Notes: generated from the letters alone by a model not told the origin. A stretch of DNA of 64,000 bases from Tilletia caries (GCA_032718865.1 JALUTQ010000005.1:2108001-2172000); one strand, 5' to 3'; numbered from the stretch's first letter, positions 1-12,400 are shown. Numbers and translations: made by a program.

Positions 1-129
1 AACTTGCGTCCAGGAATGCAGCACGACCTCGACAACGACAACGACAGCGCGAGCCACAGCGGCAGCGATGGCGAGACCCTGCTCTTCTCAGACTTGCATG
101 ATCATCTGCACAGAGAGGAAATCAGCTGA
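1..129 (+). CDS. C-terminal end of an upstream gene (partial)
   Basis: Frame 1 is open from the first base to TGA at 127-129 and encodes 42 residues. The peptide is polar and rich in Asp, Asn, Ser and His (for example DLDNDNDSASHSGSDGE, then LLFSDLHDHL), which resembles a disordered acidic C-terminus. The third-base use (mostly C or G) matches the host genes nearby. The 5' part lies outside the window and no domain can be named. It could also be chance coding in a short open stretch. Confidence 0.45.
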   Translation, partial: NLRPGMQHDLDNDNDSASHSGSDGETLLFSDLHDHLHREEIS

Positions 130-1020
130 GACTCCATGCAACGGCGCTGACACTCTGCTCTGCTGACGTCTCGTTCTTGACGCTGACCGGGTCTGCCTTC
201 CCTTCCTCTGCTTCCTCAGAAATTGATACTAGCCCCCTCGCCAGCGCACAGCAACGAGCTCACGACAATCTGATACTTTCCTACTTATCTCTTCTGCAGT
301 AAGAGGCCTCGCAAGCTGGCAGCAGCCGGGTCTGCGCGTGTGCCGACAACGAAGGGTCACGGAGCCTGGGTCACAGTCCATAGTCATCACTCATCCCAGG
401 ATTACGCAGCAGACCCACTCCCCCAACGGCCGTGGACATTCCTCGTTGCTCTCTCGCTCTCGGATCCCGGATGTCCGAGACCAAGCCACCATTCCGTCTG
501 CAGATCATGATGATCCTCGCGCTCTTCCGTGCAGATCAAACATCGTCGCTCAGGTCCAACCTGCTCCTTTGCTCAGCACAGGGCTCTACTGCCGCGCTGT
601 CCTCCGGATACCGGAGTCTCATGCAAGTGCGCTGCAAGAGCTAAGCACGCAGACGGCTTCCCCATCTCATGCAGCTCTGATGCCGATCCCGGTACGTAAA
701 CACTGTGGGGCCCTCAAGCACAGCCGCACAGGCCATTGGTTCACTTTTTTTCACTCCAACTTCCCATCTCGTCCGAGCACAGGCCATACATGTCAGTCTT
801 GGGTCACTCGAAGGCAAAGGCGTCATACTGAGCATTCGGGCTTAAAAGAGAGCCCCCGCTTCGAATTCCGTCCTTCCCCCCTTCCTCCATCTCCTCCCAG
901 ATCTTCACACCCACATCTTCACACACACACATCACACACACATCACACAGACACACATACACACTCACACACTACCTCACCCATTCAACTCTTCACCCGT
1001 CACCACACACAAACACCAAC
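130..1020. other. Intergenic region with CA-rich repeat
   Basis: No convincing gene is seen here. Several frames are open, but their products are low-complexity and none resembles a family. About 900-1012 is a degenerate CA/CACA microsatellite that runs to within 10 bases of the ATG at 1021, so it is probably 5' untranslated leader or core promoter of the next gene. Confidence 0.5.
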
Positions 1021-2415
1021 ATGTCAATCATCAGCTCTATCAACTACAACGCGTACCCGTCCAACCTGCTCTCATCGAGCAGGATGGACATGCTCGAACA
1101 CATGGTGGACGACATCATCACAAAGTTCAAGGCGCGCGACGAGGACGGCAAGCGTGTATTTGAGCACCGTTGGAATCCCACCACATTCGGCGGCGGCGTC
1201 GACATCACCACTATCCCCGGCGTTTGTGAGCTTCTCGAACAGCACCGGGCCGAGTTCGGCATCATCCAGGACCCGATGTGCCTCATTGCGAAGGCAATGA
1301 GCGAGTACGGACGGTATTGCGCGGCTCGGCTACGATTGGAAACCCTCATCGAAACCCACATCAAGGCTGGGCTGACTACGGCTGTCAACACAACATCAAC
1401 AGCATCTTCCTTACACGCATCCGAGGACAACAAGGCAGCCTTCTACGGCTCCGAGGCTTCCTGCAACGGCGGCGACCACGTCCACATCCCCGCCCAGCTC
1501 ACAACCGAGGAGGCCTTGACGATCGGTGACATCGACGACGAATCGACAGACTCATCCTCCTCTTCGCATTCATTGTCGACGTACTTCACTCCAGTCGACC
1601 TTGCGACCCAGCCCGCGGCCGAAGAGTACTTAGTGGGCGATATTCCGGATGAAGGATCAAGGAGCTCGTTCTCGTCTTCCGCATCGCTGTCGATGTCCTT
1701 CAAGCCGTTTCACGGGGCAGCCCGGCCCGCATGCGAAGACGTATCGGATACGATTGGCGACATTTCCGATGGGTCCATGGACTCGTCGTGGTCGATCACC
1801 TCGGTCGAGTGGTCACCCTGTCTGCATGCAGCAGGGATCGACGTCAGCCCGCCATGGCGCTATCGTTACCAGGGCTTGTTGCCCACGGTCATCGGAAGGC
1901 ACTTCTCGCCGATGAAGATTACTGCGCAGACACACTCCAGGATCCCAGTTCAAGCCACGAGCCCCGCTGGTGGGTCACGAGGTCTAGAGTCATTCCCATC
2001 GTTCGTGATTGGCGAGATCGAACCTCGTCCGGCCGGCAAGAAGAGCAAGGTCCCCCAGTTCAAAGTTGTCGAGCCCATCGTGGCCCCGTCCTGCCCACAC
2101 CGAGGACACGAAGCCCCGGAAAAGTACCCGGTTCAACACGTCCAAGTCCTCGGGAAAGCGGAGTCGAATGCCTGTGCCGACTACCCCAGCTCACTGAAGG
2201 CTCCCCACCGAAGCGCCTCAACCAAAAGGAAACTTCTGTCTTTCGGGTCCCGTCACCAGCAGCATCGTTCCTTCTGCACGGCCTCACCACTGCGACGGAC
2301 CCTTGTCCCAGCCTCGTCTTCGTCCTTTGCCTTGGCCCTGGATTCAAGACTCCGAAGTCCGAGATATCTGCCGCTCCGGAACGCACCTTGCTCTCTTCGT
2401 CTCGCTCTCGATTGA
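1021..2415 (+). CDS. Unrecognised 464-residue Ser-rich protein with a triplicated acidic motif
   Basis: A single open exon of 464 codons with no signal peptide or membrane segment. Residues 1-125 look globular (alternating charged and hydrophobic residues, e.g. MLEHMVDDIITKFKARDEDG, then an E/R/L-rich segment). Residues about 165-260 hold three imperfect copies of a unit beginning [IV]GDIxDxS followed by a serine run and an aromatic or proline patch. The copies start near IGDIDDESTDSS, VGDIPDEGSRSS and IGDISDGSMDSS. The C-terminal 200 residues are basic and disordered. I do not recognise the family. The start is the first ATG after the CA-rich leader and gives the longest frame. The motif could be a short linear interaction or phosphorylation site, which is inference. 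It reads in the same direction as the next gene. Confidence 0.6.
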   Translation: MSIISSINYNAYPSNLLSSSRMDMLEHMVDDIITKFKARDEDGKRVFEHRWNPTTFGGGVDITTIPGVCELLEQHRAEFGIIQDPMCLIAKAMSEYGRYCAARLRLETLIETHIKAGLTTAVNTTSTASSLHASEDNKAAFYGSEASCNGGDHVHIPAQLTTEEALTIGDIDDESTDSSSSSHSLSTYFTPVDLATQPAAEEYLVGDIPDEGSRSSFSSSASLSMSFKPFHGAARPACEDVSDTIGDISDGSMDSSWSITSVEWSPCLHAAGIDVSPPWRYRYQGLLPTVIGRHFSPMKITAQTHSRIPVQATSPAGGSRGLESFPSFVIGEIEPRPAGKKSKVPQFKVVEPIVAPSCPHRGHEAPEKYPVQHVQVLGKAESNACADYPSSLKAPHRSASTKRKLLSFGSRHQQHRSFCTASPLRRTLVPASSSSFALALDSRLRSPRYLPLRNAPCSLRLALD

Positions 2416-2917
2416 TCCATCTCGTCTCGGTCCATCTCTTGCGTCGCTCTTGTCTGCCCTCGGTTCTCGTTGCCTCCTTACCTGCCGGAACAACAATACA
2501 AAAACAACATCCAGTCTCCCCATCCTCGTCTCGTGTCATCTCCGCATCGCTCGCCATCCAGACGAACGTCTACACCGGGCATCAACTTGCATGAGGACCA
2601 AAATCCACTCGAATACCCCGGCCATACAATCAATGTTGTACCACTTCTCTTCGCTCTCCGTGACCCGCTCTCGCCACCTGCTCGCAACCTTGGACTCTCG
2701 TCGCCTCTCTCTCTGCAATCTATCTGTCTTCGCTGTTGTTGTCTTTCTCCTTGCCATCATCATCCATGTTGAGTTGCCTGCACAGCAGCGGCGAATATGT
2801 GACGTAGCCGCATGCTGAAGTGAGCGCGGTCAGGACTCAGGCCCTCGGGGGAACAAAGCCAGGCTGAGGCAGGACGACGATCATCTTGCCCAAGACACAG
2901 ATACAGACGCGCACACG

Positions 2918-3020
2918 ATGAGCAACCCGACAGCTGCTGGCGGTGGTGGAGGCTCGCGACGGGGCAGCAGTACCAGCCAACGCAGCGCTCTAGGCATCGG
3001 TGCAGCATCATCATCCATCC

Positions 3021-3067
<47 letters not shown>

Positions 3068-5614
3068 CCATCGTCGTCGTCGTCGGTGCTGAGACAGGCC
3101 AGCTACCGATACCCACTCACACCCGCCCCCGTCCGATTTCCAGCATCCTCCTCCTCCTCCCGGCCGTCGAGCATCATCATCGACGTCGCCAGCAACAATG
3201 ACGAGCCGCTCCCTACCACTGCAGCCGTGGCCCGCGCGCACAAGCTCTCGCAGTCATCAGTCAGGAGCACGAGCAGCTCGTCGTTCCTTTCCGCGCCTGC
3301 TTCATCGAATGCTCCCATGACCGGCGGCGGTGCGTTCGGGCAGGCTGAGAAGGGAAAGAATGCCATGTCCAAGTCGAGCAGCAGCCAGAGTTCTCTCCGG
3401 AGTGGAGCACCTCCTGTCTCCTCCTCAAGCTCCAGCTCCATCAACAGTACGACCTCGGCCTCAACTTCCAACGCGGCATCGACCTCAGCCTCGGTCGCAG
3501 CCTTCGCACCCGCGCCTCGTCCACCGGCCGATCGGGTCCGCCCACCGAACGCGCCATCGGCCACGGTCCCGCCGCCGCAAAACAGCAGCGGCAATACTGG
3601 TCTCGTCCCGCCCAGTCCGATCACTTCATCCTCCCCTGCTGGAGCTGAGCGCGATGAGGCCGGCAGGGAACGTACGCGCTCCGGCGGACTGGCGGTCTTA
3701 CGGTCCATCCTCGGCGGCGGCGGAGGGGGAGGTGGAGCAGGCGGGAGACATGCCTCCGGAACGACCACACCTCGCACTCGAGCCGAGACGAGCACAAGCA
3801 CAAACTCGACTCCTGTACCAGCCAGCGGGTTACCTCTCAGTTCCACACATTCCAGTGGAGTCTCAAGCCCTGAACGCCGGACGACGTCGCGCTCCCAACC
3901 GCAACTGCCGCAACCACAGATCCAAGCGCCCGCCTCGGCTGACATCAGCTCGTCTACCCAGCGCCGAGCACGCTACCATTCAACCACCTCAGCAACGTCG
4001 ACTGGCGGACATCCACAGCAACAGCAACAGCAACAACAACAACAACCCACAGGCTTCCTGCCAATGTCCCGCCCCAACAGCAAGATCCTGACCTCCTTCC
4101 CGTTCCCACATCCCTCCGCCACGAACAGTAACAACAATCTCGCCTCGGTCTCGGGAGGACTCGGAGGGGCGGCTGTGGCTTCGGCGGGGTTGGTACTCAG
4201 GAGTCCAAGGGCCTCCGTTGGCGTTGGGTCGTCCGCGGGTTCGTCGGCGAACGGGAGGGCGGAGGGTACTACTAGAGCGGCGGCGGGACAGATGATGCAC
4301 GATGGACTCGCGCCACCCGATTCTTCGACGACCGGCCCGTCGTATTCGACTTCTTCTACATCATCATCGGCGGCATCCCCGGTCCAGCCGGGAGGCGAGG
4401 ACCGCGAGCGGAAACGCACGATCCGGACTTCGTTCAGTCAACTGGGGCTTGGATTTGGGTTTATCAGGACGAAATCGCGAGAACAGCTCGGTGCTGATTG
4501 TGCGGCCGGTGTTGATGCAGATCAGGATGGGAGAAGAGGGACGGGGCCATCGGCGGGCATGAATGGACAGGATGTACTACCGTACACAGGCTACTCCGCC
4601 TCCGACGCGTCCGAGTCCACCCCACTCGAAACCAGCCCAGACACCTCGACCACCACCACAACCATCTCAAACCCGCACGCCCGCTCAACAGCCAAGACCC
4701 GCTTCACCAAAGGGCTAACCAACCTGGCCAAGGTACCCCTGACGATCCTGATACCCACGCTCGACATCGATTGGGGAAGCTTGCCTTTGGGGCTGGGGGA
4801 GTCGAGGAGGAGGCAGGCGGAGGATGAGGCGAATTCGAGGGAGGCGGAGAGGATTTTGGATGAGCAGGTTAGGCTGTTTGAGGAGCGGAGGGGGGTGGGG
4901 GCGTTGAACAGTCGGGGTGGTGGTGGGGGGTTGCGGGCGATAGGTGCTGGTGGGGTGGATGAAGTTCGGTCGGGTGGGCCTGGTGGGATGGGCGGCGGCG
5001 GCGGCGGGCCCTCCGGCTCCGGCTCCGGCTCGAATGCACGCGCTGAAAATCTACGAGACGGCCCCCCGGCTCCTCCCGGTGCTGGAGCCACCTACGGCGC
5101 CATCGTCTCCGCCCCACCGCTAAGCCAGGGCATGGACCTCGAGCGAGCGGCGCTGAGGGCGAAGGAAGACGCAGAGGAAGAGGCGGAAGCGGAACGACGA
5201 CGACGACGACGATGGCGGCGGTCGCGAGGTTCCTTTTTTGGGTTGCTTGGATTCTTATCTGGGAGGGATGGGGAGGATGGATCGGCTACGGCAGGGAGTG
5301 GTGGTGGTGGTGGTCCTTCGACAATCTCGCAACATACCCCACTCCTCTCCTCCTCCCGACCCCGAAACGACTCAACCTCCACGATCGACCCCGCAGATCC
5401 GTACGGCTACCGCTCCCTCGCAGGCCCGACGCTCCTTCCCGCCCATGCGTCGTACGTCGAGCAGCGCCAGCGGGAGCGGAGACGTGCGAGGAGAGGGGCG
5501 GTGGTGCGGAGGTGGGTTTGGTGGGTCGGTGTTGCGGTTGTGGTGTTGGTGCTTGGGTGGGTTGGTTGGGTTTATTTGTTGGAGTATGGGGCGAGGATTG
5601 GGGTTGGGCTGTGA
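2918..5614 (+). CDS. Large low-complexity protein with C-terminal transmembrane anchor, unknown function
   Basis: 898 residues without an intron. The N-terminal two thirds are disordered: poly-Ser near residues 33-52 (encoded by a TCGTCC hexamer run at about 3026-3069), many Ser/Pro/Gly tracts, and an 11-Gln run near residue 370 (DNA about 4015-4048). Residues about 590-655 are more conserved-looking, with TAKTRFTKGLTNLAKVPLTI followed by a charged helix rich in Glu and Arg. An Arg-rich stretch precedes a single strongly hydrophobic segment at about 867-887 (VWWVGVAVVVLVLGWVGW), leaving about ten residues after it. That is the layout of a tail-anchored or type II membrane protein facing the cytosol. 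No signal peptide or known domain is seen. A role in membrane scaffolding would be speculation. Confidence 0.65.
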
Positions 5615-6852
5615 GTGTGGCCCACGCTCCTCTCGGGGTGCATGCCGGGCTGCCCGCTTCAGCCCTTCCCCTCAACCCCGCTTTCTTTTCCTCGCCCTCA
5701 CCCCGGACGTCGAGGCGCTCGGGTCCAGGAACCCGTCGGGAGTTCTGCCTACTTCTACCTCTTCACGATTCACGCCTTTCACGACAAATACACGGAACGA
5801 CAAATACACGGACGCGACCTCTATTGCGGGACTGCTTTTCTTTCTACCTTCAAACGGCTTTGGAGACGACCTTTGCAAGGCACGAAACGATCTTATACTT
5901 ACTCCACCTTGTATCCCCCAGCATTTTATCTCAAACACGGTCCAAACGCATTCATTCTCCATCAGAAGAACGATATCTCGAATAGGCGAAGGACCAGAGG
6001 GCGTGGATGATCTGTGATAGCGGCGTGTGCCAAATTTCTGTTAAGAGTGTAAGGAGAACTAGGTTAGGGATACAAGATACGTTTTTTGGTAGGGGGGAGG
6101 AGTTATTGCTGCTGAAGAGCGGGCAAGGGGGGAAGGCATCGAGAGAATCAAGAGGGAAAAGGAAGGTTACTGTGAAGGAGTGTCTGGTGGTGTGGCCCAT
6201 GTGCCGCGGAGATATGTGGATGCTGATTCGATGACTTCCCCCCCCCCTCTTTTCTTTTGAGCCCCGAGGAAGAAGGAAAACAGGGGGAGGCCGAGGGGCG
6301 TGTGACTTTGCACTCGAGTACTTGGAAAGAGGTTGCCGGGCAGGAGGAAAATGAACCCCATGCGGCGGCGGGGACAGGAGGCAGGAGTCGAGGTAAGCGT
6401 CCGTATATGTTGGTTTGGGAGAAAAGGAATCGTCTGTGTTGTTTATTGTTGTTGTTGTTGGCGTTTGGATGGTCGACCCGTCGGGGCGGCCAGAGGGAAC
6501 TCCAGCAGAGTCCAAACGAAGACGGTCAGGCAGGGGTGAAAGAGCGACCCGTCACGCTGTGTTGATGGAGTTTGAACGTTTGGCCAGGGTTCGAACGCTC
6601 CAGCATGCATTCGACAGGAAAGATCCGGCGGCCGAAGGGTCCCGAACATGGTGGGTTCCGGGGTACAAGGGGACCAGATAGCCAATACCGCCTGACTCGT
6701 CGAGTGGATGGGAAGCCCGGGAAAAGCGGCCTTGCACACCGCGTCAGGGACAAACGCCCGCTCGGCTCGTCTCACGACCGGTACGACGCATACGAAAGCT
6801 CATGACCAGGCGTACCCGCTCCTTCCCTCCCCTCTCCCGGCCCCATCGTGTA
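5615..6852. other. Convergent intergenic region
   Basis: This lies between the ends of two convergent genes. A minus-strand open stretch (5952-6515) and several plus-strand ones exist, but all translate to Pro/Ser/Arg-rich sequence without family resemblance. I treat the region as 3' untranslated and spacer DNA. Confidence 0.5.
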
Positions 6853-8655
6853 CTACCGCCCCTGTCCTTGCCCTTGCTGGCTCTGTCCCTGCCCCTGCCA
6901 TGCCATCGTCGACTGACCCGCACTCCCACCTTCGTACGGCTGCGGCGACCCCTGCCCCTGCCCCTGCCCCTGCCCCTGCCCCTGCCCCTCGCCCAGACTA
7001 GCCCTCCACTCATCCTGATACCTCGGCGGCCGAACACTAACGACCACACCCTCCTGCACCCTCCCATCCGCGCCCAACCGGGACTTGTTCGCCCCAGCGG
7101 CAGTAGCATTCGACCGTTTCTTGCGACCGGCTGAGCTTTCGCGGTACGTCGGTAAGGGTTCCTTCCTCCTGGCCCCGATCGCTTCTTCGTCGTCGTCATC
7201 ATCGTCGTCGTCGTCGTCATCATCGTCGTCGTCGTCGCCGTCGTTGTGGTGGGGGAGGAGGTGGGCAGCGAGGGATGGATCCTGTTGTTGGGAACCCCTG
7301 CGTTCGCGTGCGCCTGTGCCGGGGGAGGGCAGGGCTGTAGTCAGACTTGGGCTATTGGCGTGATGACCTCTCCCTGCTATCCGCTGCCGATTAGCAAAAG
7401 GATCCATCTCTGCGCTCTCGTCCGATTCTATGCGTCGCATCCCGGCAGAGCCCGCCGTCGCCGGCGCCGCAGTGATCCCATACCCATATCCACCTCCACC
7501 ATATTCATGTGGAGAGGGTCGGTAGAGGTTCGCAGCGTGGGAAGCCGAGGGTGCGAGCTCTGCGGAGGAGTGGGAGGACGAAGGTTCGGGTTCGAGTAGG
7601 CCGCCGACCATGCGACTCATGTACTTGTACCCGGCTGCGCGCTGCATGTTCCTCCGTTGTGGCTGTTGCTCCTCCGCCTGCGCAAGTCCTCCTCCTATCC
7701 CTGTTCCTCCATTGTTGCCGCCGCCGTTGCTGACTCCTTGGTTGCTGCCGACATTTCGTAATGACAAAGAGGAGGCGCCTCGCATGGCCGTCGACCGATT
7801 GCCGCGTTCATCAAAGTCCTCAAAATCATCGTAATCCTGCTGGACACCGGACGCGGCGAGCCGCTTGGCCTCGCGCCTCCTCCGATACGCCATCAGCCCA
7901 ATGAGAAGCAGGAGCAACCCGAGGAAGGAACCAATGACCGATCCGATGATCTTGACTTCGTTCGCTCCGCGCTGTGCGGCGCGGTGTCGGCGACCTTTAT
8001 GATTGGTATCTGCTGCTTCTTGGAGACAGGCTGTCTGGTTTGTGGAGGAGGGTGCGACGGTGTATGAGGTGGGTGGGAGCAAGACGAGCTCGTGCGGGGT
8101 CTTGCCGTCGTCCTTCTTGGATGGCTTTTTGCCAGAGGTCTGGTTGAGGGAGAGGACGAACTGGCTTCCGGCCTCGAGGTCGACGGCGGTCCATGTCCAT
8201 ACGAAGGGAGTCGGCGATGCGTTCTTTCCCGATCCTTTGACGGTCTCTGTGAAGTACTCTGTTCCGTTGGGGAGGGAGACTCGTATGGAGAGGTCGTGTG
8301 CGTTGAGAGCGGGGTTTGCGCTGAGGGATGCGTTGAGGAGTGCGGGTTCGCACTGGGTGAAGGTGGGGATGTCGACGGGCGCTAAGGGTGTAATGATAGT
8401 GGTTGTGGTATTGCTGGCTGCTGATGTTGTTGCTGCTTTGTCGTCTTCCTTCGGCTTGGAGGACGAGGAAGATGAAGGATCGGCGTGATGGGCTGAGGAT
8501 GAGGCATGACTCCCGTCGTGTTCCTTAGTCTCCTTCTGCGCGAGAGTAGTCGCTGGCAGATGTGCGACGAGGAGGAAGGCGAGGGCGAGGGCGAGGGCAA
8601 GAGTGCTGATCCTGGCGCGCCTCGTTGCTGCTGGTTGGCTGTGACGATGCAACAT
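6853..8655 (-). CDS. Single-pass type I membrane glycoprotein with acidic/glycine-glutamine cytosolic tail
   Basis: A 600-residue protein if started at the second in-frame ATG (8655). An upstream ATG at 8694 would add 13 residues ahead of the signal peptide. A clear secretion signal (LALALALAFLLVAHLPATTLA) is followed by a Ser/Thr-rich stretch and an ectodomain of about 130 residues with several N-glycosylation sequons (NAS, NGT, NQT). Next come one transmembrane helix (IIGSVIGSFLGLLLLLIGLM, roughly residue 235-257) and a stop-transfer RRRR. The cytosolic part has poly-Asp (from a GTC/ATC trinucleotide run at about 7180-7240) and ends in Gly-Gln repeats (CCCCTG hexamers near 6947-6990). The layout resembles fungal wall-sensor or mucin-like proteins such as the Mid2/Wsc type, but no cysteine-rich WSC domain is present. 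Function not assigned. Confidence 0.7.
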   Translation of the reverse strand: MLHRHSQPAATRRARISTLALALALAFLLVAHLPATTLAQKETKEHDGSHASSSAHHADPSSSSSSKPKEDDKAATTSAASNTTTTIITPLAPVDIPTFTQCEPALLNASLSANPALNAHDLSIRVSLPNGTEYFTETVKGSGKNASPTPFVWTWTAVDLEAGSQFVLSLNQTSGKKPSKKDDGKTPHELVLLPPTSYTVAPSSTNQTACLQEAADTNHKGRRHRAAQRGANEVKIIGSVIGSFLGLLLLLIGLMAYRRRREAKRLAASGVQQDYDDFEDFDERGNRSTAMRGASSLSLRNVGSNQGVSNGGGNNGGTGIGGGLAQAEEQQPQRRNMQRAAGYKYMSRMVGGLLEPEPSSSHSSAELAPSASHAANLYRPSPHEYGGGGYGYGITAAPATAGSAGMRRIESDESAEMDPFANRQRIAGRGHHANSPSLTTALPSPGTGARERRGSQQQDPSLAAHLLPHHNDGDDDDDDDDDDDDDDDDEEAIGARRKEPLPTYRESSAGRKKRSNATAAGANKSRLGADGRVQEGVVVSVRPPRYQDEWRASLGEGQGQGQGQGQGQGSPQPYEGGSAGQSTMAWQGQGQSQQGQGQGR

Positions 8656-8694
8656 CTTCGGATATAACACCACGCGCTCTGCTACCGTATGCAT

Positions 8695-9480
8695 GTATCT
8701 ACGTCGGAGAGAAGAAGAGATGGTATGTACTGTATGTACGCTGGGAGAGGAAGAAGTGAGTCAAGGGGGCCTACATATTAAAGGAGCGCGAGGTAAGGGA
8801 CGAGGATAACTCACTGTGTAACAGTTAGGGGTATGTATACAAGAAGGGAAACACGCGCGCTCACGCCTGGCCCTGTACACGTCGGCGGTCGGGCACGCTG
8901 TCAATATCGATGCTGTTGATGGTCGTGGTACTCGTACGCACAAAGCCGGCGTCGACGATGAGCAGATGAGCTGAAGTCCTGAAGACCGAACGAAATGAGA
9001 TTTGAGATGTGAGTGAGACAACTGAGAAATTGAGACCTCGTACATATCCCTGCCATCATCGCACCTCTCCCTCTTCTCCACTCGTCCCCTCTGTCCCGCC
9101 TGGCTTGAGGCTTCCCTTGCCAAGAACCCCCAGCGTCCCGACATGGGCGATGCCCTCATCCCGGTCGGCTGTTAGACCCCTATAGCTTCCAACATCCAAC
9201 GGCCTGAATCGAATAATGCATCATGTACGAGGAGGTGTGATTGTGGTGGTCGTGGAGTAAACGGTCTAGCTACAAAATAAACCTGAAAACGCCTCTCTCT
9301 GTCTAGAGACAGAAAGAAACGATAAGATTAACAAACAAAGGCACGGCCGATTTCCATAAGATATAGCCTGCAACGCTCTGTGCTATGTATGACCTATGAC
9401 ATCCCAGAAGCATGGTCCGAGAGCGTAGACTGTAGAGGCAGTATTGGATGCCCCTCCTTCGTCCAAAGATGGCGGGCGGC
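8695..9480. other. Promoter/leader of the membrane glycoprotein gene and 3' region of lipase 1
   Basis: No gene seen. The part next to 8695 holds the upstream ATG and probable leader of the minus-strand glycoprotein gene. The part next to 9480 is 3' flank of lipase 1. AT-rich patches occur at about 9270-9370. Confidence 0.4.
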
Positions 9481-12400
9481 TCACACCCTCAACCCAGGAA
9501 CCCTCTTCTCCATCTCCTCCAGTATGCTGAAATACTTCGCAATCCGATGCGCCCCCCACTCCGTCGGCTTCGACTTCGCCAGATGCGCATGGGTATACGT
9601 GTAGAGCTGCATCTGCGCGCCCGCCGGTGTCGATGTCGATGTCGATGTCGATGTCGATGTCGATGTCGATGTCGATGTCGAGGCCGTGGTGCTCTTCGAG
9701 CCCGAGCCGCTCTTTAGGATCGACTTCGGCGGACCTTTCTTCTCCGACGACGCCGAAGGAGCGAGCAGGTACAGGTCCCCCGCAGGCCAGAGCGTCATCC
9801 CCGGCGTCGTCTTCGGCGGCATCTCGTCCTCCCCCCCGCCTCTCCGACGTCCATCCTCGGCGCCAGGAACACCGCCCCCAACAACCTCCTCAGCAGCCCT
9901 TTCCATCCTCCGCGCCTCCTTCTCCCTCTTCCTCATCTCCTTCGCACGCTCCGCGCCTTCCCGAACTAACTTCACCAACTCGCCCACCTCGCGATTCTTG
10001 CTCTGCGAACTCATCGCTTGGAGCGCCATTAGCGCCGCACTTGTATTCTTCGGCCCTCCGAGCGCAGTCTCGAGTAAGGAGAGCGCGTAGAGGACGTCCA
10101 TCCGTGGGATGGGGTCGTCCTTGTGGATGATCGAGAGGTGCACGTCTCGGACCCGGCCTGCATTCGAGCGGCGGGAGGAGTGCGTGTTGGCGTGCGTGAG
10201 CGGTGCCGAGCTTGGGTGCGGGAACGCAGCGGCGGTTCCAAAGCTGATCACCGAGACCTTCCCGACTGTTTGGAAAGTGAGAGGGGTCAACGTAATACTC
10301 TTGTCGAAACCTTCGAAGGGAGAGGAGGTACTCACATCGATCGAGCAAGTCCCGATGGCCCGCATCAAACAGCACATACAACAGACTCGCCACAGCCCCA
10401 CCAGCACTATGACCCGTAAAGATCAACTCCGGCGGCGAGATCATCTCCATCCCACCCATCCCCTTCCCTCCGACTCCTCCTCCTCCTTCCTCCCAACCAG
10501 GACCACCCCGCCCGCCCAATCCCATACTCACACCCGAACTCGCCCCCAGCAACGTCCACATCTTGAGCTTCTTGTCCAGCGCACGTCCCACGTCGGCGTA
10601 CATCGCGATGGCGCACTTCATGAACCCTTCGTGCGCTTCGAAGCGGGAGCCGTCGGCACAGCGGATGGAGGAGAGGGAGAGGGACTTGCTACTGCTGCGG
10701 GAGGATGCTTCGGTGTTAGGACCGCTGCTGCCTCCTGTTGAGTTTCGTCTGGTCGTTAAGCCACTCCCACCGCCAGCAGTACCGGCCCCGCTCCACTTCC
10801 GCGCCTTCAAGTTGAGCATCATATCACTCAACCACTCCTCATCATCCAACCAACTCATATCCTTCCCATAATCCGTCCCTTTACTCAATCCCCTCCCACT
10901 GCCCCTGATAGCAACAATCAACGCGCCATCCCCCTTCCGCCTCAACAGGGCCCAGTTCTTCGTCCCCCGCTTCGGATCGGGCAGGTGCGTCTCGAGTAAG
11001 AACGGGTTCGAAGGGTGGCTGTCGTAGTTCTTCTGGTAGTGCTTGATCGCGGGCGAGGTGGAGAGGTGGTAAATGATTTGGGAGCAGCGGGCGGCGAAGG
11101 AGAGCGTTTGTACCGTCGTTTGGTGCGTGATTTGTGGGACGGGGAAGGTGGAGGAGAAGGCGGAGGCGGAAGAGTGCGGGATCACCGTGGTGGGGGAAGA
11201 GACGTTGCGCTCATAGGATCGTTCGGGCGAGTGCAGATTTGGGCGTGCTTGCATCTGTTGATGTTGTTGAGGCTGTGGCTCCGGCTCGTAATTCTTATGC
11301 GTCTTGGACCGCAGCTCAGGCGCGAGGGACTGCCGTGTCTGAGGAATTCCAGGAAGGTCTTTATCCCCTCCTCCTCCTGATCCTTCATGGTGATAATCAT
11401 CCCGCTCGTCAACATGAGGCGAATGAGCAGCACCAGAAGAGACCATCGCCGCCACCGACGCCGGCACCTCCGGCGCACGCGTGAATACCTTGGAGTACAA
11501 CCCAGACCCGGACGTATTGAACGTGCCCATCCGAGTCTCGATAGGCGTCCGACTCCCACTGCCACCACCATCACCACCAGGCCCAATCGCGGCCCGCCCA
11601 AACAAGCTAGCCAATCCTTTTTGGCCCTGACTCTCCCGATGATGATCAGGTTCCTCCCCCGGCCGATAGCCATACAGCGGCACCCCACCAGCGCCCATCG
11701 CCACCCCGCCCAACTCGCGCTGTCTCTCCGCGAAAGCCCGCTGGCGCTCTTCGTCCTCCCGTCGGGCGGACTGCTGCTGTCGGTAATGCATGTCGTACGG
11801 CGAGGCGGCGTGCTGATGGGAGGAGGAGGAGGAGGAGTCCGGAGGGAGGCCGTCGTAGCTTGTTCGACTTTGCGGGGCGGGGTCGCGGAAGGCGTAGCCG
11901 TGTCCTCCGTGGGAGTAGGTATATCCATGTTCTGGTTGGGACGAACGCGACTGGCCTGGATTACTGATGGAGCGAGTCAGGGAGTTCCCACCGCGGCGGG
12001 AGGAGGAGGACGGAGGACCGTCGTCGTTCGTTCGGAAACCACTGCCGCGGTTCCAGGTCGGAGCGCCTCCGAAGGCTTTTTCGAACCAGGAATCGGAGGA
12101 GGGACGCGAGCGCGAAGAGGGACGTGGTCGGTCGTCGTAGTCGTAACTCGAACCGCGACCTCGGTCCCGATCGTCATAATAGTCCCTGCCCTTGCCACCA
12201 CTCCGCATCTCCCTCATCTTCCCCTTCCCCTTGCCCTTTCCCCTCCGTCGATCGTCCTCCTCACTATCAGTCCCACTGCTGTAATCCCGTCTCCTGCGAT
12301 CCCGGTCCCGATCGTCCTCATGTTTTTTCGGGCGCGCGTAGTTTATGATCAGGTCCGTGCCCGCGCGTCGGAGGGACTTGTTTCGGGTGATTTCGCGGAG

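Noticed and set aside
5952..6515. 187-residue minus-strand open frame between convergent genes
   Set aside because: Low-complexity translation with no signal, domain or intron. It lies where 3' untranslated regions are expected.
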